A stretch of 64,000 nt of DNA from SIG622 sp045600125 (GTDB taxonomy: Bacteria > Bacillota > Clostridia > Oscillospirales > CAG-382): the NCBI GenBank assembly GCA_045600125.1, contig JAZRXH010000155.1, forward strand, positions 19,864 to 83,863. Reading direction: 5' to 3'. Positions 41,646-50,739 of this stretch are shown here, piece by piece. The notes under the pieces are model-generated. The model made no database searches. It was not told where the DNA came from and worked only from the letters and a program-made list of their open reading frames with translations. Numbering within the stretch: position 1 is the stretch's first letter; every line of letters begins with the position of its first letter. The position numbers and the translations under genes were made by a program.

Positions 41646-43895
41646 TTATATGTCGAAGTTTATCTGCAGCTGCGACAGATCGAATTCCTCGTAAAGAGTA
41701 CCGGTGCTCGGCAGCTTGGATTTCCGGTACCGGGCGAAGTGCTTCATGCGCTCGGTGCCGTCGTCGACGAATTCCACGGCTTCCCGGATGACCTGTCCTC
41801 TCTTCTGGGTGAAGACGATGACGCCGGAAGCGGTTCTCGTCGCCTTTTCGGTGAGCTGGTCGCTGTTCAGGATGATCGCCTTGCCGGAGGAGGACTTGAG
41901 CAGGAATTCCTTCGCCGGCGCCCGTCCCGTCTTTTCGGGAATGTAGCAGATGGCGACGGCGGGACTGTCGGCGCTGTACGCCTTCAGGAGCTTCTTCCGG
42001 TTCAGCTTCGTTTCGTATTCCGAAAGCTTGATCTTGACCGCCTTGCCGTTCTCGAAGAAGACCGCCACGCAGCCCTTGTAATCCTTGGTGGGGATGGCGA
42101 GCATGAGGTTTTCTCCCTCATCGAAATTCAGCACGGCGGGAAGGTAATCGCCCAGCATGGAGGGCTTGGACAGCTCGAAATCACACACTCTCGTCTTATA
42201 GACCTGACACTTGTCGGTGAAGGCGAGCACCTCGAAATCGTTCACGATATCGTATTTTGCCGTGATGACGTCGTTGTCCTTCAGCTTCTGCACGTCGGTT
42301 CTCGGGAGGTTGCCCTTGGGCAGGAGCTTCTTCACATAGCCGTCCCGGGTAACGAGGAAGGTGACCGGGAAGATCTCGATCTCCGGCTCGTTGAAGACGG
42401 GAGCCTCTTCCTCCTCGAGGATCTGGGTGAGTCTCGGCTTTGCAAACTTTTTCTTGATCTCCGCCAACTGCTTCACGATGAGGTTCTTGACCTTCCTGTC
42501 GTTTCCGAGGGTGTCCTCGGTGTCGGCGATGTCCTCCTTGAGCTTATCCCGGTCGGCGATGCGGTTGAGGATGTATTCCTTGTTGATGTTGCGCAGTTTT
42601 ATTTCGGCGATGTATTCCGCCTGAATCTCGTCGATATCGAAGCCCCGGCACAGATTCGGCACCACGTCCTTTTCGTGCTCGGTCTCCCGGATGATCTTGA
42701 TCGCCTTGTCGATGTCGAGAAGGATCCTGGCAAGACCTTCGAGAAGATGGAGCTTTTCCTTCATCTTCGTGAGGTTGTAGTACAGCTCCCGCTTCACGCA
42801 CTCGGTACGCCATGCGATCCATTCCTCGAGAATGGCGTAGACGCCGAGGGTCTTCGGGCTTCCGCCGATGATGATGGTGAAGTTGCAGGAGAAGCTGTCC
42901 TCGAGCGTCGTCATGCGGAAAAGCTTCTGCATGATCTGCTCCGGATCGGCTCCGCGCTTGAGGTCGATGGCGAGGCGCAGACCTTCAAGACCGGTCTCGT
43001 CCCGGATGTCGGTGATGTCCTTGACCTTGCCCTTCTTTACGAGATCCACGACCTGATCGATGATGTCCTCCACCTTGGTGGAGTAGGGGATCTGCGTCAC
43101 CTCGATGCAGTTCGCCTTCTTGTCGAAGGTGTACCGGGAACGGAGCTTGAAGGAGCCTCTGCCGGTGCGGTAGATCTCCTGCAGCTTCTCCCGGTTATAG
43201 AGGAAAAAGCCGCCGGTGGAGAAGTCCGGTGCGATGAGGATATCGGTGATGTCCGCTTTGGGGTCTTTTATGAGCGCCGTTGCCGCATCGCAGATCTCCG
43301 CCAGATTGAAGGAGCAGATATCGCTGGCGATACCGACCGCAATACCCTTGTTGGGAGCAACGAGGATATTCGGGAACGCCGTGGGAAGAAGGAGCGGCTC
43401 TTTTATCGAGCCGTCGTAGTTGTCCACAAAGTCCACTGCGTCCTTGTCGATGCCGCCGAAGACCGTTTCGCAGAACTTGTCGAGCCGTGCCTCGGTGTAT
43501 CGGGAGGCGGCGCAGGGAGACTTCGAGTAGTGCTTGCCGAAGGCGCCCTTGGATTCGATAAACGGATGCAGAAGCGTTTCGTGTCCCGTGGTGAGTCGGA
43601 CGAGGGTATCGTAGATCGCCGCATCGCCGTGGGGGTTCAGCTTCATGGTCTCGCCCACGATGGAATTCGACTTTGTGAGCCGTCCGCCGAGGAGTCCGCC
43701 CTTGTACATCGAATACAGAAGCTTTCGGTGAGCGGGCTTGAAGCCGTCGATCTCCGGGATGGCTCTCGAAATGATCACGCTCATGGCGTAGGGCATATAG
43801 TTCGTTTCAAGAGTCGCCGTGATGGGCTGCTCGGTGACGAGCGCCGGCTTTATCTCTTCGGCTGCTTCCTGCTTCTTGCTTTTTCTTGTTGCCAT
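41646..43895 (-). CDS. parC: DNA topoisomerase IV subunit A / GyrA-like protein
   Basis: The 749-residue protein has the type IIA winged-helix domain with catalytic Tyr in AASRYTEARL and a C-terminal domain of beta-pinwheel type. PHGDAAIYDTLVR is the quinolone-binding helix; the place of GyrA Ser83 is Ala, while the acidic residue four positions on is kept. With a ParE or GyrB partner it decatenates or relaxes DNA. No partner gene adjoins. Choice of ParC over GyrA is from general resemblance and not firm. TAAGGACGG precedes ATG 43895. It follows ruvB by 96 bp. Confidence 0.9.
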   Translation of the reverse strand: MATRKSKKQEAAEEIKPALVTEQPITATLETNYMPYAMSVIISRAIPEIDGFKPAHRKLLYSMYKGGLLGGRLTKSNSIVGETMKLNPHGDAAIYDTLVRLTTGHETLLHPFIESKGAFGKHYSKSPCAASRYTEARLDKFCETVFGGIDKDAVDFVDNYDGSIKEPLLLPTAFPNILVAPNKGIAVGIASDICSFNLAEICDAATALIKDPKADITDILIAPDFSTGGFFLYNREKLQEIYRTGRGSFKLRSRYTFDKKANCIEVTQIPYSTKVEDIIDQVVDLVKKGKVKDITDIRDETGLEGLRLAIDLKRGADPEQIMQKLFRMTTLEDSFSCNFTIIIGGSPKTLGVYAILEEWIAWRTECVKRELYYNLTKMKEKLHLLEGLARILLDIDKAIKIIRETEHEKDVVPNLCRGFDIDEIQAEYIAEIKLRNINKEYILNRIADRDKLKEDIADTEDTLGNDRKVKNLIVKQLAEIKKKFAKPRLTQILEEEEAPVFNEPEIEIFPVTFLVTRDGYVKKLLPKGNLPRTDVQKLKDNDVITAKYDIVNDFEVLAFTDKCQVYKTRVCDFELSKPSMLGDYLPAVLNFDEGENLMLAIPTKDYKGCVAVFFENGKAVKIKLSEYETKLNRKKLLKAYSADSPAVAICYIPEKTGRAPAKEFLLKSSSGKAIILNSDQLTEKATRTASGVIVFTQKRGQVIREAVEFVDDGTERMKHFARYRKSKLPSTGTLYEEFDLSQLQINFDI

Positions 43896-43950
43896 GACTT
43901 ACCGTCCTTACGTTTTATGGGATGAGCCGTTTCCTGCGGCTCTTTTCTTT

Positions 43951-43971
43951 AACTTTCTTTCTTTCTTTCTC
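43951..43971. repeat. CTTT microsatellite upstream of parC
   Basis: About four tandem CTTT units (GAAA on the parC strand) lie in the 96-bp gap between ruvB and parC. No function is claimed. Confidence 0.7.
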
Positions 43972-43991
43972 TTTGTCGTGCGGTTTTGTTT

Positions 43992-45107
43992 TCAGTTTTC
44001 CCCGTCCTCCGGCTGCATATCGAAGATGGACAGCTGTCCGGACGTTTTCGGCTTTTCGGGGAAGCGGATGCCCAGATGCCCGTAGGCACGGGAGGTGGCG
44101 CATCTTCCCCGGGGCGTTCGATTGAGGAAGCCGAGGCGGAGGAGATAGGGCTCGTAGACGTCCTCGAGGGTGATCGCCTCTTCGCCGATGGTCGCCGCCA
44201 GCGTGTCGAGACCCACCGGACCGCCGCCGAAGTATTCGATGATGGCACGGAGCATCCTTCTGTCGATGGTGTCAAGACCGAGGTCGTCGATCTCCAGCAT
44301 CGAGAGGGCGGCGTCGGAAATCGCCTTTGTGATGAGTCCGTCGCCCTTGACCTGCGCATAGTCACGCACCCGCTTGAGAAGGCGGTTGGCGATTCGCGGG
44401 GTGCCTCTCGAGCGCCGTGCGATCTCGAAGGCTCCGGCGTGCTCGGCGGAAATGCCGAGGATGGAGGCGCTTCTTTCCACGATGCCGCACAGCTCCTCAT
44501 CGGTGTACAGCTCCAGACGGAGCTGATGACCGAAACGGTCCCGGAGAGGGGAGGTGAGCTGACCCGCACGGGTGGTGGCGCCGATGAGGGTAAAGTGCTT
44601 CAGCGGGAGACGGATGCTTCTGGCGCTGGGGCCCTTGCCCATGATGATATCGAGATTGTAGTCTTCCATGGCGGGATAGAGGATTTCCTCGATCTGCCGG
44701 GAAAGGCGGTGTATTTCGTCGATGAAGAGGATGTCACCGTCCCCGAGGTTGGTCAGAAGCGCCGCAAGGTCGCCCTGCTTTTCAATGGCGGGGCCGGAGG
44801 TGATGCGGATGTTGACTCCCATCTCCTGCGCAATGATGGTGGCAAGGGTGGTCTTGCCGAGTCCGGGCGGGCCGTGGAGAAGGATATGATCCAGTCCTTC
44901 GCCCCGCATCCGTGCCGCTTCCATGGATATTTTCAGTTTTTCCTTTACTTTTTCCTGCCCTACGTACTCCTCCAGTGTTTTCGGTCGGAGCGTATTTTCG
45001 TTGTCGTTCCCCTCGGCACCGTCTTCATCGGTGAATTCCGAGGAAACGATGCGGCTCTCGAAATCGAATTCTTCGTCGTCGTACTGAGGCTTTGAGCTTT
45101 TTATCAA
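43992..45107 (-). CDS. ruvB: Holliday junction branch-migration helicase RuvB
   Basis: The 371-residue protein has Walker A GPPGLGKT, Walker B ILFIDEIHRL, sensor GATTRAG and the C-terminal winged helix (GFLNRTPRGR). The start is TTG 45107, supported by GGAGGA at 8 bp. A 35-residue acidic N-terminal extension precedes the usual TLRPKTLEEYVGQ. It acts with RuvA and RuvC, both just upstream on the same strand. Confidence 0.97.
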   Translation of the reverse strand: MIKSSKPQYDDEEFDFESRIVSSEFTDEDGAEGNDNENTLRPKTLEEYVGQEKVKEKLKISMEAARMRGEGLDHILLHGPPGLGKTTLATIIAQEMGVNIRITSGPAIEKQGDLAALLTNLGDGDILFIDEIHRLSRQIEEILYPAMEDYNLDIIMGKGPSARSIRLPLKHFTLIGATTRAGQLTSPLRDRFGHQLRLELYTDEELCGIVERSASILGISAEHAGAFEIARRSRGTPRIANRLLKRVRDYAQVKGDGLITKAISDAALSMLEIDDLGLDTIDRRMLRAIIEYFGGGPVGLDTLAATIGEEAITLEDVYEPYLLRLGFLNRTPRGRCATSRAYGHLGIRFPEKPKTSGQLSIFDMQPEDGEN

Positions 45108-45180
45108 ATCGGTATTCCTCCGCTGTATTCCTGCTGCAGATATGTCGTTCTGTTCTTATTCCTTCTCTTTGTTTCCCGCT

Positions 45181-45813
45181 TTATTTTATGAGAAGCGCCA
45201 GTGCATTCCGGATGATGTCTTCCACCGTCTTGCCGCCCGCCGCTCTGACTGCCTTTGTCGCTTCACCCGAGCTGTAGCCCAGTACGGTGAGAGCCTCGAT
45301 GGCTTCCTCGGCAGCGGAGGAGGGGGTGTAACCCGCCGTACTGCCCGAGCCTGCGGCGTCGCCTCCTGCGAGGTCGAAGCCCTTTGCCAGCTTGTCCTTC
45401 AGCTCGAGGATGACCTTCTGTGCCGTTTTGAGTCCAACGCCCTGCGCCCGGGAGATTGCCTTGGCGTCGTTTGCGGCAATGGCGGCGGCAAGGCTTTCAC
45501 AGCTGTGCGCCGTAAGGATCGCCAGCGCCGCCTTGGGGCCGACTCCGGAAACGGTGATGAGCAGCTTGAAGACCGAGCACTCGGACTCGGCGGCAAAGCC
45601 GTAGAGCGAAACGCCGTCCTGCGTCACCGAAAGATAGGTGTAGACCTTGACCTTGACGCCCGTGGTGTTTCCCGAAGCGTCGAAGGCGCCTTTTCTTACA
45701 AGAGCGTCGTAGGTGGAGCCGCTGATCGAAAGATAATATCCGACGCCGCCGCATTCCACCACGGCAGCCGATGCCGTGAGGAGGGTGAGTGCGCCGTTCA
45801 AATAGTAAAACAT
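45181..45813 (-). CDS. ruvA: Holliday junction DNA-binding protein RuvA
   Basis: The 210-residue protein has the N-terminal OB fold, the paired helix-hairpin-helix block (LLITVSGVGPKAALAIL, QGVGLKTAQKVILEL) and the C-terminal RuvB-contact domain (EEAIEALTVLGYS). ATG 45813 follows GGAAGGACGG. Gene order ruvC-ruvA-ruvB. Confidence 0.96.
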   Translation of the reverse strand: MFYYLNGALTLLTASAAVVECGGVGYYLSISGSTYDALVRKGAFDASGNTTGVKVKVYTYLSVTQDGVSLYGFAAESECSVFKLLITVSGVGPKAALAILTAHSCESLAAAIAANDAKAISRAQGVGLKTAQKVILELKDKLAKGFDLAGGDAAGSGSTAGYTPSSAAEEAIEALTVLGYSSGEATKAVRAAGGKTVEDIIRNALALLIK

Positions 45814-45898
45814 ACAGTTTTCCGTCCTTCCCGTACCTGAAATTCCCTATGGGCGTTTCCCGTGCCCCCCTATGGAAAGGGTCTTGCGGCACGGCGCT

Positions 45899-46390
45899 TT
45901 ATGTGAGTCCGAAAAGCGAAGAGGTCTGCGAGTAGGCGTGGCAGATCGCCATGGCGAGGGCGTCGGCGGTATCGTCTGGCTTCGGGATCTCCCGGAGCTT
46001 CAGAATGTTCTTTACCATGTACTGGATCTGCGCCTTCTCGGCACGTCCGTAGCCGGTGACCGCCTGCTTGACCTGCAAGGGAGTGTATTCATAAATCGGC
46101 ACGCCGCTTTTGCGCACCGCCAGAAGGATGACGCCTCTTGCCTCACTCACCGTGATCGCCGTTTTCTGGTTGTCGTTGAAGAATATTTCCTCGATGGACA
46201 CCGCATCCGGACGGTAGGTCTCGCAGAGCTCGCTTATTCCCTCGAAGACCTCCAGAAGTCTGTCCTCCAGTTTTTTCCCCGCAGCGGTGAGCACCGCTCC
46301 GTATTCGATGACCCTGAATTTGTCACGGGTGTAGTCGAGAACGCCGAAGCCCACCGTGGCAAGTCCCGGGTCGATTCCCAAAATGACCAC
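45899..46390 (-). CDS. ruvC: Crossover junction endodeoxyribonuclease RuvC
   Basis: The protein has the four acidic catalytic positions: ILGIDPGLAT, the Glu in VSIEEIFF, and the Asp pair in PDDTADALAMA. It cuts Holliday junctions. I prefer GTG 46390 (about 163 residues, VVILGIDPG) because GAGGAAG lies six bases upstream; ATG 46405 lacks a ribosome-binding site and that ATG is itself part of the GTG start's signal. Confidence 0.95.
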   Translation of the reverse strand: MVILGIDPGLATVGFGVLDYTRDKFRVIEYGAVLTAAGKKLEDRLLEVFEGISELCETYRPDAVSIEEIFFNDNQKTAITVSEARGVILLAVRKSGVPIYEYTPLQVKQAVTGYGRAEKAQIQYMVKNILKLREIPKPDDTADALAMAICHAYSQTSSLFGLT

Positions 46391-46427
46391 GCAAAACTTC
46401 CTCATTTTCAGTAAATTTCAATATAAT

Positions 46428-46456
46428 ATAATAACATTTTTTTCTCTCTTTGTCAA
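46428..46456 (-). promoter_or_regulatory. Promoter of ruvC-ruvA-ruvB
   Basis: On the minus strand TTGACA (46451-46456), 17-bp spacer, TATTAT (46428-46433). No LexA-type Cheo box was recognised. Confidence 0.85.
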
Positions 46457-46579
46457 GGGCGGTATAAGAAGACACCGAGAAATAATTGTGAAAGTTTTGA
46501 AAATACCGCACGGTTTTGACGAGCCGCCGCCGGTACACGCTCATTTCACAGGCATCTTTTCACAAAAGTGTAAATGTAC

Positions 46580-46608
46580 TTGAATTCTTCACAATTTGAT
46601 GGTAAACT
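46580..46608 (+). promoter_or_regulatory. Promoter of the small secreted-protein gene
   Basis: TTGAAT (46580-46585), 17-bp spacer, TAAACT (46603-46608). Confidence 0.7.
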
Positions 46609-46723
46609 GAAAACGGTGTTTTACAGAACACGTATGACACGGCGCCGTTCTTTCTTTGAAGGAGCCGGGGCAATCCGGAAGCGGCGGCGTGAAAAGACAA
46701 GGATAAAGAGGACGTGGATCATT

Positions 46724-47119
46724 ATGAAAATCATGAAAAGAATAAGCGGCATCGCCGCAAAGCTTACGGCAGTTCTTCTTGCCGCTTCGCTTTTTTGCGC
46801 CTTGGTACCCGCCTGCCCTGCAGAAGGGGAAGAAGCCGAGACGATGGCTGTTTCGCCGAAGCCCGCTCTGTCCTATACCGTTACGCTGAACGACACCTCC
46901 CGCCTCGGCATCGTCCTTGTGGCGCTGTATGAGAGCCGGGAAAACATGCGCCTTATCGAGGTCAAGACCTATATTCCTCTCATGCACTTCGTCAGCGACA
47001 ACAGCGTTGACGACAGCTTCACAAGCCGGGAGGGCAGCTATGTCCGTGCCTTCTGGTGGTCGGGCTTCGGCGAGCTTGTGCCGCTTGCGGAGTTTGACGA
47101 TGCGGAATACGATGCGTAG
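46724..47119 (+). CDS. Small secreted protein of unknown function
   Basis: The 131-residue protein has a Sec signal peptide (KIMKRISGIAAK, then an Ala/Leu core) ending in LVPACPAEGEE; the Cys makes a lipoprotein possible, though VPAC is a poor lipobox. The mature 95 residues are beta-rich and acidic with two Trp near the end (AFWWSGFG). I recognise no family. ATG 46724 follows AGAGGAC; upstream frame to 46574 overlaps the promoter. GH28 follows after 50 bp, perhaps in the same transcript. Confidence 0.7.
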   Translation: MKIMKRISGIAAKLTAVLLAASLFCALVPACPAEGEEAETMAVSPKPALSYTVTLNDTSRLGIVLVALYESRENMRLIEVKTYIPLMHFVSDNSVDDSFTSREGSYVRAFWWSGFGELVPLAEFDDAEYDA

Positions 47120-47169
47120 TACCGGGTGGGATATTCGCCGGGCAGCCTGATTTTTGGGGGTATGAAGAA

Positions 47170-48498
47170 ATGCAGAATACCTTTTCGGTGCTTTCCTACG
47201 GGGCTGTCCCGGACGGAAGGACCCTTTCGACAAAAGCCTTTCAGAGCGCCGTCGATGCCTGCGCCGGGAGCGGCGGCGGGATTGTGGAGGTTCCTGCGGG
47301 GCGGTATCTCATCGGTACGATTTTTCTGAGAAGCCATACCGAGCTGCACCTTTGTGCGGGTTCTCTTCTCATCGCCTCCACCGACCTTGACGACTACAAC
47401 GCCCCGGACGCTTATGCGCAGAATTTCGGCTGTGCGCCCGAGCAGTGGAACGCCTGCCACCTCATCATCGGCTGTGAGATCGAGGACGCCGCCATCACCG
47501 GCAGCGGTGAGATTTACGGGAACGGCGACTTTTTCTATGAGGAGCCGGTGCTTCCGGAAGGAGTTCCCACAAAAGGGAATGCGTGGAACTACTACGGGTG
47601 GGTGGACGGTCTGGCGCTTGCCAAGGATAAAGTCCGTCTTCGTCCTGGACAGACCATCGTTTTCGTCGAGAGCCGGAACATCCGTCTTCGGGATTTCACG
47701 GCACGGGACGTCACCTGCTGGTGCTGTTTCTTTCACGGCTGTGAGAACGTGAGCATATCGGGACTGAAAATTTTCAACAAGCGCTATTTCTGCAACACCG
47801 ACGGCATCGACATCGACTGCTGTACGAACGTGACGGTCTCCGACTGCATCATCGACACCGGGGACGACGCCATCGCCATCCGGGGCGCCAGCCGCCGTCT
47901 TTCCGACGGGACGAAGGAGTGCCGTTATATCACCGTCACGAACTGCGTGCTTTCCAGTGCCTCCAGCGTGTTCCGCATCGGCGTGGGAGCAAGCAATATT
48001 TCCTACGTGAATATTTCGGATATCGTCATGAAAAAAGGCAGTACCGGAATCAATATTATGGGCGACTGGAACAAGGATATCAGCACCGGCATCCATCACG
48101 TCCGGGTGTCGAATATCAGCGCCGAATGTCTGAGTTATCCCCTCCGGATCGGCGCCGGGAAGCATAAGCCCATCACCGATATCGTCATCGACGGCTTTGC
48201 GGCTTCGGCGTATGCGTCGACGAATATTCTGTGTGCGGAAGGCTCCCGCCTTGAAAACGTCACCCTTCGCCATATCGACGTAAGGCTCCTGCATAAAGAG
48301 CTTTCCGTACCCTTCAACGAATATATGCTGGAGGCGAGGGGAAGAGCGATCCTGAACTGTCGGAACGCCAAGGGTCTTGCCCTTTCCGATGTGACCTATT
48401 CGGCAGACAAGGAGACCTTTTCCGAGTGGGAAGAACAGATGCACGTGACCGGCTGTTCCGAGCTTGCCCTATCGGGCGTGAAGTTCCTTGCAAAATAA
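47170..48498 (+). CDS. Glycoside hydrolase family 28 (polygalacturonase-like)
   Basis: The 442-residue right-handed beta-helix protein has the GH28 active-site blocks: NTDGIDID (Asn209 onward) and DTGDDAIAIRG (Asp232, Asp233). The third block, usually GHG, is not conserved in that form; RIGVGASN lies in its region. It is expected to hydrolyse galacturonide or related uronide linkages. There is no signal peptide, so it probably acts on imported oligosaccharides. ATG 47170 has a weak GGGGG-type site upstream. Confidence 0.9.
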   Translation: MQNTFSVLSYGAVPDGRTLSTKAFQSAVDACAGSGGGIVEVPAGRYLIGTIFLRSHTELHLCAGSLLIASTDLDDYNAPDAYAQNFGCAPEQWNACHLIIGCEIEDAAITGSGEIYGNGDFFYEEPVLPEGVPTKGNAWNYYGWVDGLALAKDKVRLRPGQTIVFVESRNIRLRDFTARDVTCWCCFFHGCENVSISGLKIFNKRYFCNTDGIDIDCCTNVTVSDCIIDTGDDAIAIRGASRRLSDGTKECRYITVTNCVLSSASSVFRIGVGASNISYVNISDIVMKKGSTGINIMGDWNKDISTGIHHVRVSNISAECLSYPLRIGAGKHKPITDIVIDGFAASAYASTNILCAEGSRLENVTLRHIDVRLLHKELSVPFNEYMLEARGRAILNCRNAKGLALSDVTYSADKETFSEWEEQMHVTGCSELALSGVKFLAK

Positions 48499-48653
48499 GC
48501 CCGGAGGTTTTTCGGCAAAAGACGGCAAAACTCCGCATGGGATGTGCGGAAACAAAACATAATAAAAACAAATAACAGTATGATGAAAGGTCACCGAACC
48601 GTCCCGACTCATCCCTTGTAACGTCCGGCGGCGAAGTGAAAAGGGTAAAGACC

Positions 48654-48857
48654 ATGACAGAAGTAACGAAAGACACCGTGATCGGCGATATTCTCGACGC
48701 CGCAGAAGACTGCGCTCCCTTCTTCCTTGAGATCGGTATGCACTGCCTCGGCTGTCCCTGCTCGAGAGGCGAAACCATCGCCGAAGCCTGCGAGGTACAC
48801 GGCACCGATGCGGATGCACTGGTGGCAAAGATCAACGCTTACCTCAAGACAAAGTAA
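48654..48857 (+). CDS. DUF1858 / redox-disulfide domain protein
   Basis: The 67-residue protein matches the DUF1858 type: KDTVIGDILDAAEDCAPFFLEIGMHCLGCPCSRGETI. The CLGC and following Cys form the supposed redox disulfide or metal site. ATG 48654 follows AAAAGGG; a GTG six codons earlier is less likely. It ends 3 bp before trmK, so the two are translationally coupled. Function unknown. Confidence 0.88.
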   Translation: MTEVTKDTVIGDILDAAEDCAPFFLEIGMHCLGCPCSRGETIAEACEVHGTDADALVAKINAYLKTK

Positions 48858-48860
48858 ACC

Positions 48861-49679
48861 GTGAGCGGAAAGACGGCAGGTCTTCCCGTCGGTCCGAGGC
48901 TCAGAGCGGCGGCAGAATACGCCGCCGCTCGCTTTGTGCCGGGGGAAGAGGAAAAACGAATCTGCGCCGATATCGGCTGCGATCACGGCTATCTCTCGAT
49001 CTATCTTGTCGAGAACGGCCTTTGCGACTTCGTATATGCCTGCGACATCAACGATAAGCCGCTGTCGGTGGCAAGAGAGAACATAGCGGGAAGACCCGAA
49101 AAGAACGGCGTCCTTGCCTCCCGGCGCATCGCCGTGGAGAAGCACGACGGCCTTGCGGGTCTTTCGGGAAAAGGGATAAACCGGGTTGTCATCTGCGGCA
49201 TGGGCGGTGAGGTCATCGCCGGGATCCTCGAAAAAAGCCCGGAGTTCCACACGGAAGAGGTGCCGTACGTTCTGCAGCCCATGTCGAGGGAGACCGAGCT
49301 GCGGATATGGCTCATGGGAAACGGCTTTGTAATCCGGGACGAGACCCTTGTGCGGGATGCCGGAAGAGTGTATACCGTGATGCTCGCCGGGAAGGGCAGG
49401 GAAGAGCTGCCCTACTCCATGTCCGAGCTGTACCTCGGAAGGGAAAACATCCGCAAGGGCGGAGAATATCTCCCCGAGCTTCTCGAAAGAAAGCTCCTCC
49501 ACGCCCGGAATCTCGTGTCCGCCGACATGCTTTCACACCGCCGGGTGCCGGAAAATGCCGCTCTGTTCTGTGAGCTCTGCGACCTTCGGCGATCTTTCGG
49601 AAAAGCGCTTTCCGAGAGCGACAGAGAGCTGTACGAGGATCTTTCCGAAGCGGCGAAAAGCACGAAATCGGAATATTAA
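48861..49679 (+). CDS. trmK: tRNA (adenine(22)-N1)-methyltransferase TrmK
   Basis: The 272-residue protein has an SAM-binding motif ADIGCDHGYLSIYL and the family motif VICGMGGEVIAGILE, then VLQPMSRETELRIWL. TrmK makes m1A22 in tRNA. The start is GTG 48861, right after the DUF1858 stop. The next gene is the Nif3-like protein, the usual neighbour of trmK in Firmicutes. Confidence 0.94.
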   Translation: MSGKTAGLPVGPRLRAAAEYAAARFVPGEEEKRICADIGCDHGYLSIYLVENGLCDFVYACDINDKPLSVARENIAGRPEKNGVLASRRIAVEKHDGLAGLSGKGINRVVICGMGGEVIAGILEKSPEFHTEEVPYVLQPMSRETELRIWLMGNGFVIRDETLVRDAGRVYTVMLAGKGREELPYSMSELYLGRENIRKGGEYLPELLERKLLHARNLVSADMLSHRRVPENAALFCELCDLRRSFGKALSESDRELYEDLSEAAKSTKSEY

Positions 49680-49738
49680 CAAATACAGGATATTATTTTA
49701 CAAAATGCAAGAAGCAGAAGGATCGGAGGGATTGGGAG

Positions 49739-50503
49739 ATGACTGCTTCCATAAGAGATATCGACGAATATCTGTCCTCGCTTTACCCGAAAACGCTTTC
49801 GGAGCCATGGGACAACGACGGCATCATGCTCTGCAAGGACACGGCTTTGGAGGTGACGAAGGCGCTCGTCTGTCTCGAGGTCAATGCCGACGCCATAGAA
49901 AGAGCCGCAAAGCTCGGGGCACAGCTGATCGTCACCCATCATCCTTTCATTTTCCGACCGCTGAAAAACGTCACCGGCGAAAGCTACGCCGAAACCGAGG
50001 CGCTGATGAAGAGCGGCATTTCGGTGCTGTCCTATCACACACGCTACGACAAAGCGATGCCCGGCGTGAACGACGTGCTCTGCGAGACCATCGGGCTTGA
50101 AAACGTCCGCGCTTTCGGCGAATTTCTGCGCATCGGTAATCTTCCGGAAGAACTTTGCGGAAAAGAGTTTGCCCGTCTTCTCATCGAAAAGCTCGGCTCT
50201 GTCGGGATGAGGGCGTATTACGAAAAAGACGCAAAAATCCGCACGGTGGCTGTCTGCGGCGGTGCGGGAAAGGAATTTCTTCCCGACGCAAAGAGCGCTT
50301 TTGCCGACGCCTTTGTCAGCGCCGACTTTTCCCACAACACCTTCCTTGATGCCAAAGAATACGGTGTCGCCCTCTTCGATGCGGGGCACTACAGCACCGA
50401 AAATCCGGCGGCGGCACGTCTTTGCCGTCTGCTTTCCGAAAGGTTTACAGACGTTTCCTTCGAGTTCTACGACGTGGAATGTCCGTTTTTTGCGGCGGAA
50501 TAA
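49739..50503 (+). CDS. Nif3-like dinuclear metal-centre protein
   Basis: The 254-residue protein is a Nif3/YqfO-like hexamer-forming protein: THHPFIF gives the metal His pair, SYHTRYDKAMPGVND and the C-terminal FDAGHYSTE complete the dinuclear site. Family members are called GTP cyclohydrolase-like, but their role is unsettled. It is shorter than YqfO since the middle PII-like insertion is absent. It ends before the riboswitch. Confidence 0.92.
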   Translation: MTASIRDIDEYLSSLYPKTLSEPWDNDGIMLCKDTALEVTKALVCLEVNADAIERAAKLGAQLIVTHHPFIFRPLKNVTGESYAETEALMKSGISVLSYHTRYDKAMPGVNDVLCETIGLENVRAFGEFLRIGNLPEELCGKEFARLLIEKLGSVGMRAYYEKDAKIRTVAVCGGAGKEFLPDAKSAFADAFVSADFSHNTFLDAKEYGVALFDAGHYSTENPAAARLCRLLSERFTDVSFEFYDVECPFFAAE

Positions 50504-50539
50504 AACGGCGGACTTTTCGGCAAAGTGTCATATTGGTAC

Positions 50540-50568
50540 TTGACACGCCGGAAAACCTGTGCTATAAT
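50540..50568 (+). promoter_or_regulatory. Promoter of the riboswitch-controlled rqcH operon
   Basis: TTGACA (50540-50545), 17-bp spacer, TATAAT (50563-50568). Confidence 0.93.
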
Positions 50569-50576
50569 GTATTGTG

Positions 50577-50690
50577 AAAAAAGGGAGTAGTTCCGCCGGT
50601 ATCCTGCCTGCGGTGTACGGTCGTCATCACGGCACCTTTCCGGTGCCCGGCTCGTACAGTACGAAGCGGTTCGCTTTTGTGAAACAAGAC
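50577..50690 (+). promoter_or_regulatory. yybP-ykoY-type manganese riboswitch (aptamer)
   Basis: The RNA keeps the class landmarks in order: AAGGGAGTAG (50581-50590); GTACG (50615-50619) pairing with CGTAC (50653-50657); the conserved loop TCGTCATCAC (50621-50630); an inner helix GGCACC/GGTGCC (50631-50647); CGGCT (50648-50652) on the other side; and CAAGAC (50685-50690) at the 3' end. These correspond in order and content to the L. lactis yybP element as I remember it. Known members sense Mn2+ and mostly switch expression on. The 3' part overlaps the terminator that follows. Confidence 0.88.
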
Positions 50691-50739
50691 TTTTATCACC
50701 GGTGCCTCGCATTGTGCCTGTGGTAAAGGTCTTTTTTTT
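50686..50739 (+). terminator. Riboswitch expression-platform terminator
   Basis: AAGACTTTTATCAC (50686-50699) can pair over 14 bp with 50720-50733 and is followed by eight T (50732-50739). Its left arm includes the aptamer's conserved CAAGAC end, so aptamer and terminator exclude each other. This predicts transcription only when ligand is bound. Confidence 0.9.

Larger units (their letters stand above)
46391..46723. other. Divergent promoter region ruvC / secreted-protein gene
   Basis: This 333-bp region has one promoter for each flanking gene. No gene was found within it. Confidence 0.7.

Noticed and set aside
41739..43925. 728-codon rightward frame opposite parC
   Set aside because: Antisense shadow; no domain or ribosome-binding site.
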